This document shows, in pieces, positions 5,130 to 5,997 of a stretch of 5,997 nucleotides of DNA. The stretch is from the NCBI GenBank assembly GCA_017621015.1, contig JAGAUC010000154.1, positions 1 through 5,997 of the forward strand, written 5' to 3'. Both the position numbers and the translations under genes were made by a program. The notes under the pieces are model-generated. The model saw only the letters and a list, made by a program, of their open reading frames with translations. It had not been told where the DNA came from and ran no database searches. How positions within the stretch are numbered: the first letter of the stretch is position 1; the number at the start of each line of letters is the position of its first letter. The DNA is from Clostridia bacterium. GTDB taxonomy: Bacteria > Bacillota > Clostridia > Oscillospirales > CAG-272.

Positions 5130-5921
5130 ATGGGATTTACCGAAATCGAATATCGCGCGTTGAATCGGGAATGGAATATGGCATCCCTGCATTCACACGA
5201 ATATTATGAAATTTATTGCCTGCTCGAGGGGGAAAGAACGCTGATTTTTGAGAACAAAAAGCTGGCTTTGAAGCCACGTTCCGTGGCGGTCATTCCGCCA
5301 TCCTGCATCCACCGAACCGAGGGCGGCGCGTATCGGCGTGTCAACCTTTATCTTTCTCCGAGCGAGCTGAATGAAGCCGAGCGGAGCCTTCTTGACGCGT
5401 GCTTCCGACTTGTGGCGTTTGAACCCCGTGGCGAGCGCGGCGAGCTGTTTTTTTCGCTGCTGGAGAGTATGGACGAGGACTATCCTGCGGCCTCCCTGCA
5501 GAAAAAATACACGCTTCATCTGATCAAGTCCCTGATCTATCTGCTGCGCGGAGCCGAGCTTTTGCCGCTTCCGACAGAGCGCCTCACAACGTCGGAAAAG
5601 CGCGGGGACGAGGCGGTCCTCGGTGTGGTTGGCTACATAAATGAGCACTACCGCGAGCCCATCACGCTGGAAAGGCTTTCCGAGCTCTTTTTTGTTTCCA
5701 AAAACACGCTCTGCCGCAACTTTCAGCGCGTGATGAAATGCTCGGTGATGGAATATTGCTCGCTGGTGCGACTCAATGCCGCCAAGCGACTTCTTACCGA
5801 AACGGCTAAGGGAATGAGCGAGATCGCTGAGCTTTGCGGTTATTCCTCGGCCAATTATTTTTCGCTGATCTTCAAGCAAAATGTGGGGATCTCACCGCGT
5901 GAATATCGCAAAAAACGGTGA
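5130..5921 (+). CDS. AraC-family transcriptional regulator with cupin-like N-terminal domain
   Basis: A 263-residue cytoplasmic regulator of the usual size for its class. The start is the ATG at 5130, 7 bases after GGAGG (5118-5122). A TTG-started extension to 5058 is rejected because it would begin upstream of the promoter's -10 box. Residues about 10-80 form a small cupin-like sensor with the H-x-H-x-Y-Y-E-I motif (21-28), an L-x-P-x-S-V-A-V-I-P-P strand (48-57) and a following histidine (61), typical of AraC regulators of sugar uptake and degradation. A helical linker follows. The DNA-binding domain at about 163-263 has two helix-turn-helix units; the second reads S-E-I-A-E-L-C-G-Y-S, Y-F-S-L-I-F-K-Q and G-I-S-P-R-E-Y-R. 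It appears monocistronic. The repeat upstream of its own promoter and of the next promoter suggests it controls itself and the gene to the right, which lies outside the window. The effector is unknown. Confidence 0.92.
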   Translation: MGFTEIEYRALNREWNMASLHSHEYYEIYCLLEGERTLIFENKKLALKPRSVAVIPPSCIHRTEGGAYRRVNLYLSPSELNEAERSLLDACFRLVAFEPRGERGELFFSLLESMDEDYPAASLQKKYTLHLIKSLIYLLRGAELLPLPTERLTTSEKRGDEAVLGVVGYINEHYREPITLERLSELFFVSKNTLCRNFQRVMKCSVMEYCSLVRLNAAKRLLTETAKGMSEIAELCGYSSANYFSLIFKQNVGISPREYRKKR

Positions 5922-5924
5922 GAT
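5889..5924 (+). terminator. Weak candidate terminator overlapping the end of the cupin-AraC gene
   Basis: ATCTCACCG (5889-5897) pairs with CGGTGAGAT (5916-5924) around an 18-base loop. The right arm contains the stop codon, and the sequence after it (TTATGTAATTTTC) is only moderately T-rich. The long loop and poor tail make it a doubtful terminator; it may be an RNA-stabilising hairpin. It shares three bases with the second copy of the 16-bp repeat. Confidence 0.35.
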
Positions 5925-5937
5925 TTATGTAATTTTC
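5922..5937. repeat. Second copy of the 16-bp direct repeat, upstream of the last promoter
   Basis: An exact copy of GATTTATGTAATTTTC at 5037-5052. It starts 38 bases before the -35 and 62 bases before the -10 of the promoter at 5960-5989, nearly the same geometry as the first copy (36 and 59). A TGATT follows at the same 28-base offset, here continuing as TGATTGT. Confidence 0.55.
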
Positions 5938-5959
5938 GGCAAATAGATTTGATTGTATA

Positions 5960-5989
5960 TTGAATATTTTTAGATGGGTGTAGTACAAT
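5960..5989 (+). promoter_or_regulatory. Promoter of a gene beyond the right edge
   Basis: TTGAAT (5960-5965), an 18-base spacer and TACAAT (5984-5989) predict a start near 5996, so the transcript lies almost entirely outside the window. Together with the repeat at 5922-5937 it suggests a target gene of the neighbouring AraC regulator immediately to the right. Confidence 0.55.
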
Positions 5990-5997
5990 GGTGGTGA

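Noticed and set aside
5193..5879. A 228-codon minus-strand frame opposite the cupin-AraC gene
   Set aside because: It is antisense to a complete AraC regulator with all signature motifs and shows no domain of its own.
1..5997. Mobile elements, CRISPR arrays, tRNA or rRNA genes
   Set aside because: No transposase or integrase motifs, regularly spaced repeats, tRNA-like cloverleaf or rRNA signature were seen. The 16-bp repeat pair lacks inverted ends or target duplications of an insertion sequence.

Overview
The window looks like a piece of chromosome from an anaerobic, mid-GC Firmicute (class Clostridia, probably an uncultured gut-type lineage). The signs are strong GGAGG-type ribosome binding sites, several near-consensus SigA promoters with TGn-extended -10 boxes and 17-bp spacers, U-tailed hairpin terminators, AraC regulators with short sensor domains, and an electron-bifurcating transhydrogenase (NfnAB) typical of fermentative anaerobes. 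The lineage is inferred. No tRNA, rRNA, CRISPR array, transposase or phage gene was found.

Layout. Bases 1-292 are mostly a divergent control region. A leftward promoter (137-165) faces away from a rightward promoter (238-266), and a 10-bp direct repeat with exactly 21-bp periodicity sits between them. The leftward transcript has a good RBS and ATG at the left edge, but its reading frame closes after 20 codons. The rightward promoter drives a PocR-domain AraC-family regulator (293-1141), translationally coupled by a 4-base ATGA overlap to a small cysteine-containing TIGR04076-family protein (1138-1455).

The stop codon of that small gene lies inside the -35 box of the next promoter (1452-1480). 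This promoter drives nfnA (1516-2358), nfnB (2360-3748) and a 68-aa DUF4177-like gene (3751-3957). A 15-bp perfect hairpin terminator (3972-4007) ends the unit. No terminator separates the regulator pair from nfnAB, so read-through from the regulated promoter could add to nfnAB expression.

Bases 4008-4298 hold no convincing gene but do hold two tandem promoters about 190 bp apart. The sequence between them can fold into several hairpins, so it is a candidate non-coding RNA or long structured leader. They precede a two-helix membrane protein of unknown function (4299-4985), which ends at its own terminator. Next is a second AraC-family regulator with a cupin-like N-terminus (5130-5921) under a near-perfect promoter, and the window closes on a promoter for an unseen downstream gene.

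The most interesting signals are regulatory. The 21-bp-phased repeat lies where an AraC activator would be expected to act on the leftward promoter. An exact 16-bp repeat lies at nearly the same distance upstream of the promoter of the second araC gene and of the promoter just after it, suggesting a shared operator. A short ACAATCA/TGATTGT motif recurs in three promoters at the right end. The protein-coding content is mostly of recognisable families. The least understood parts are the TIGR04076 protein coupled to the PocR regulator, the DUF4177 protein coupled to NfnB, and the structured 4103-4262 region.
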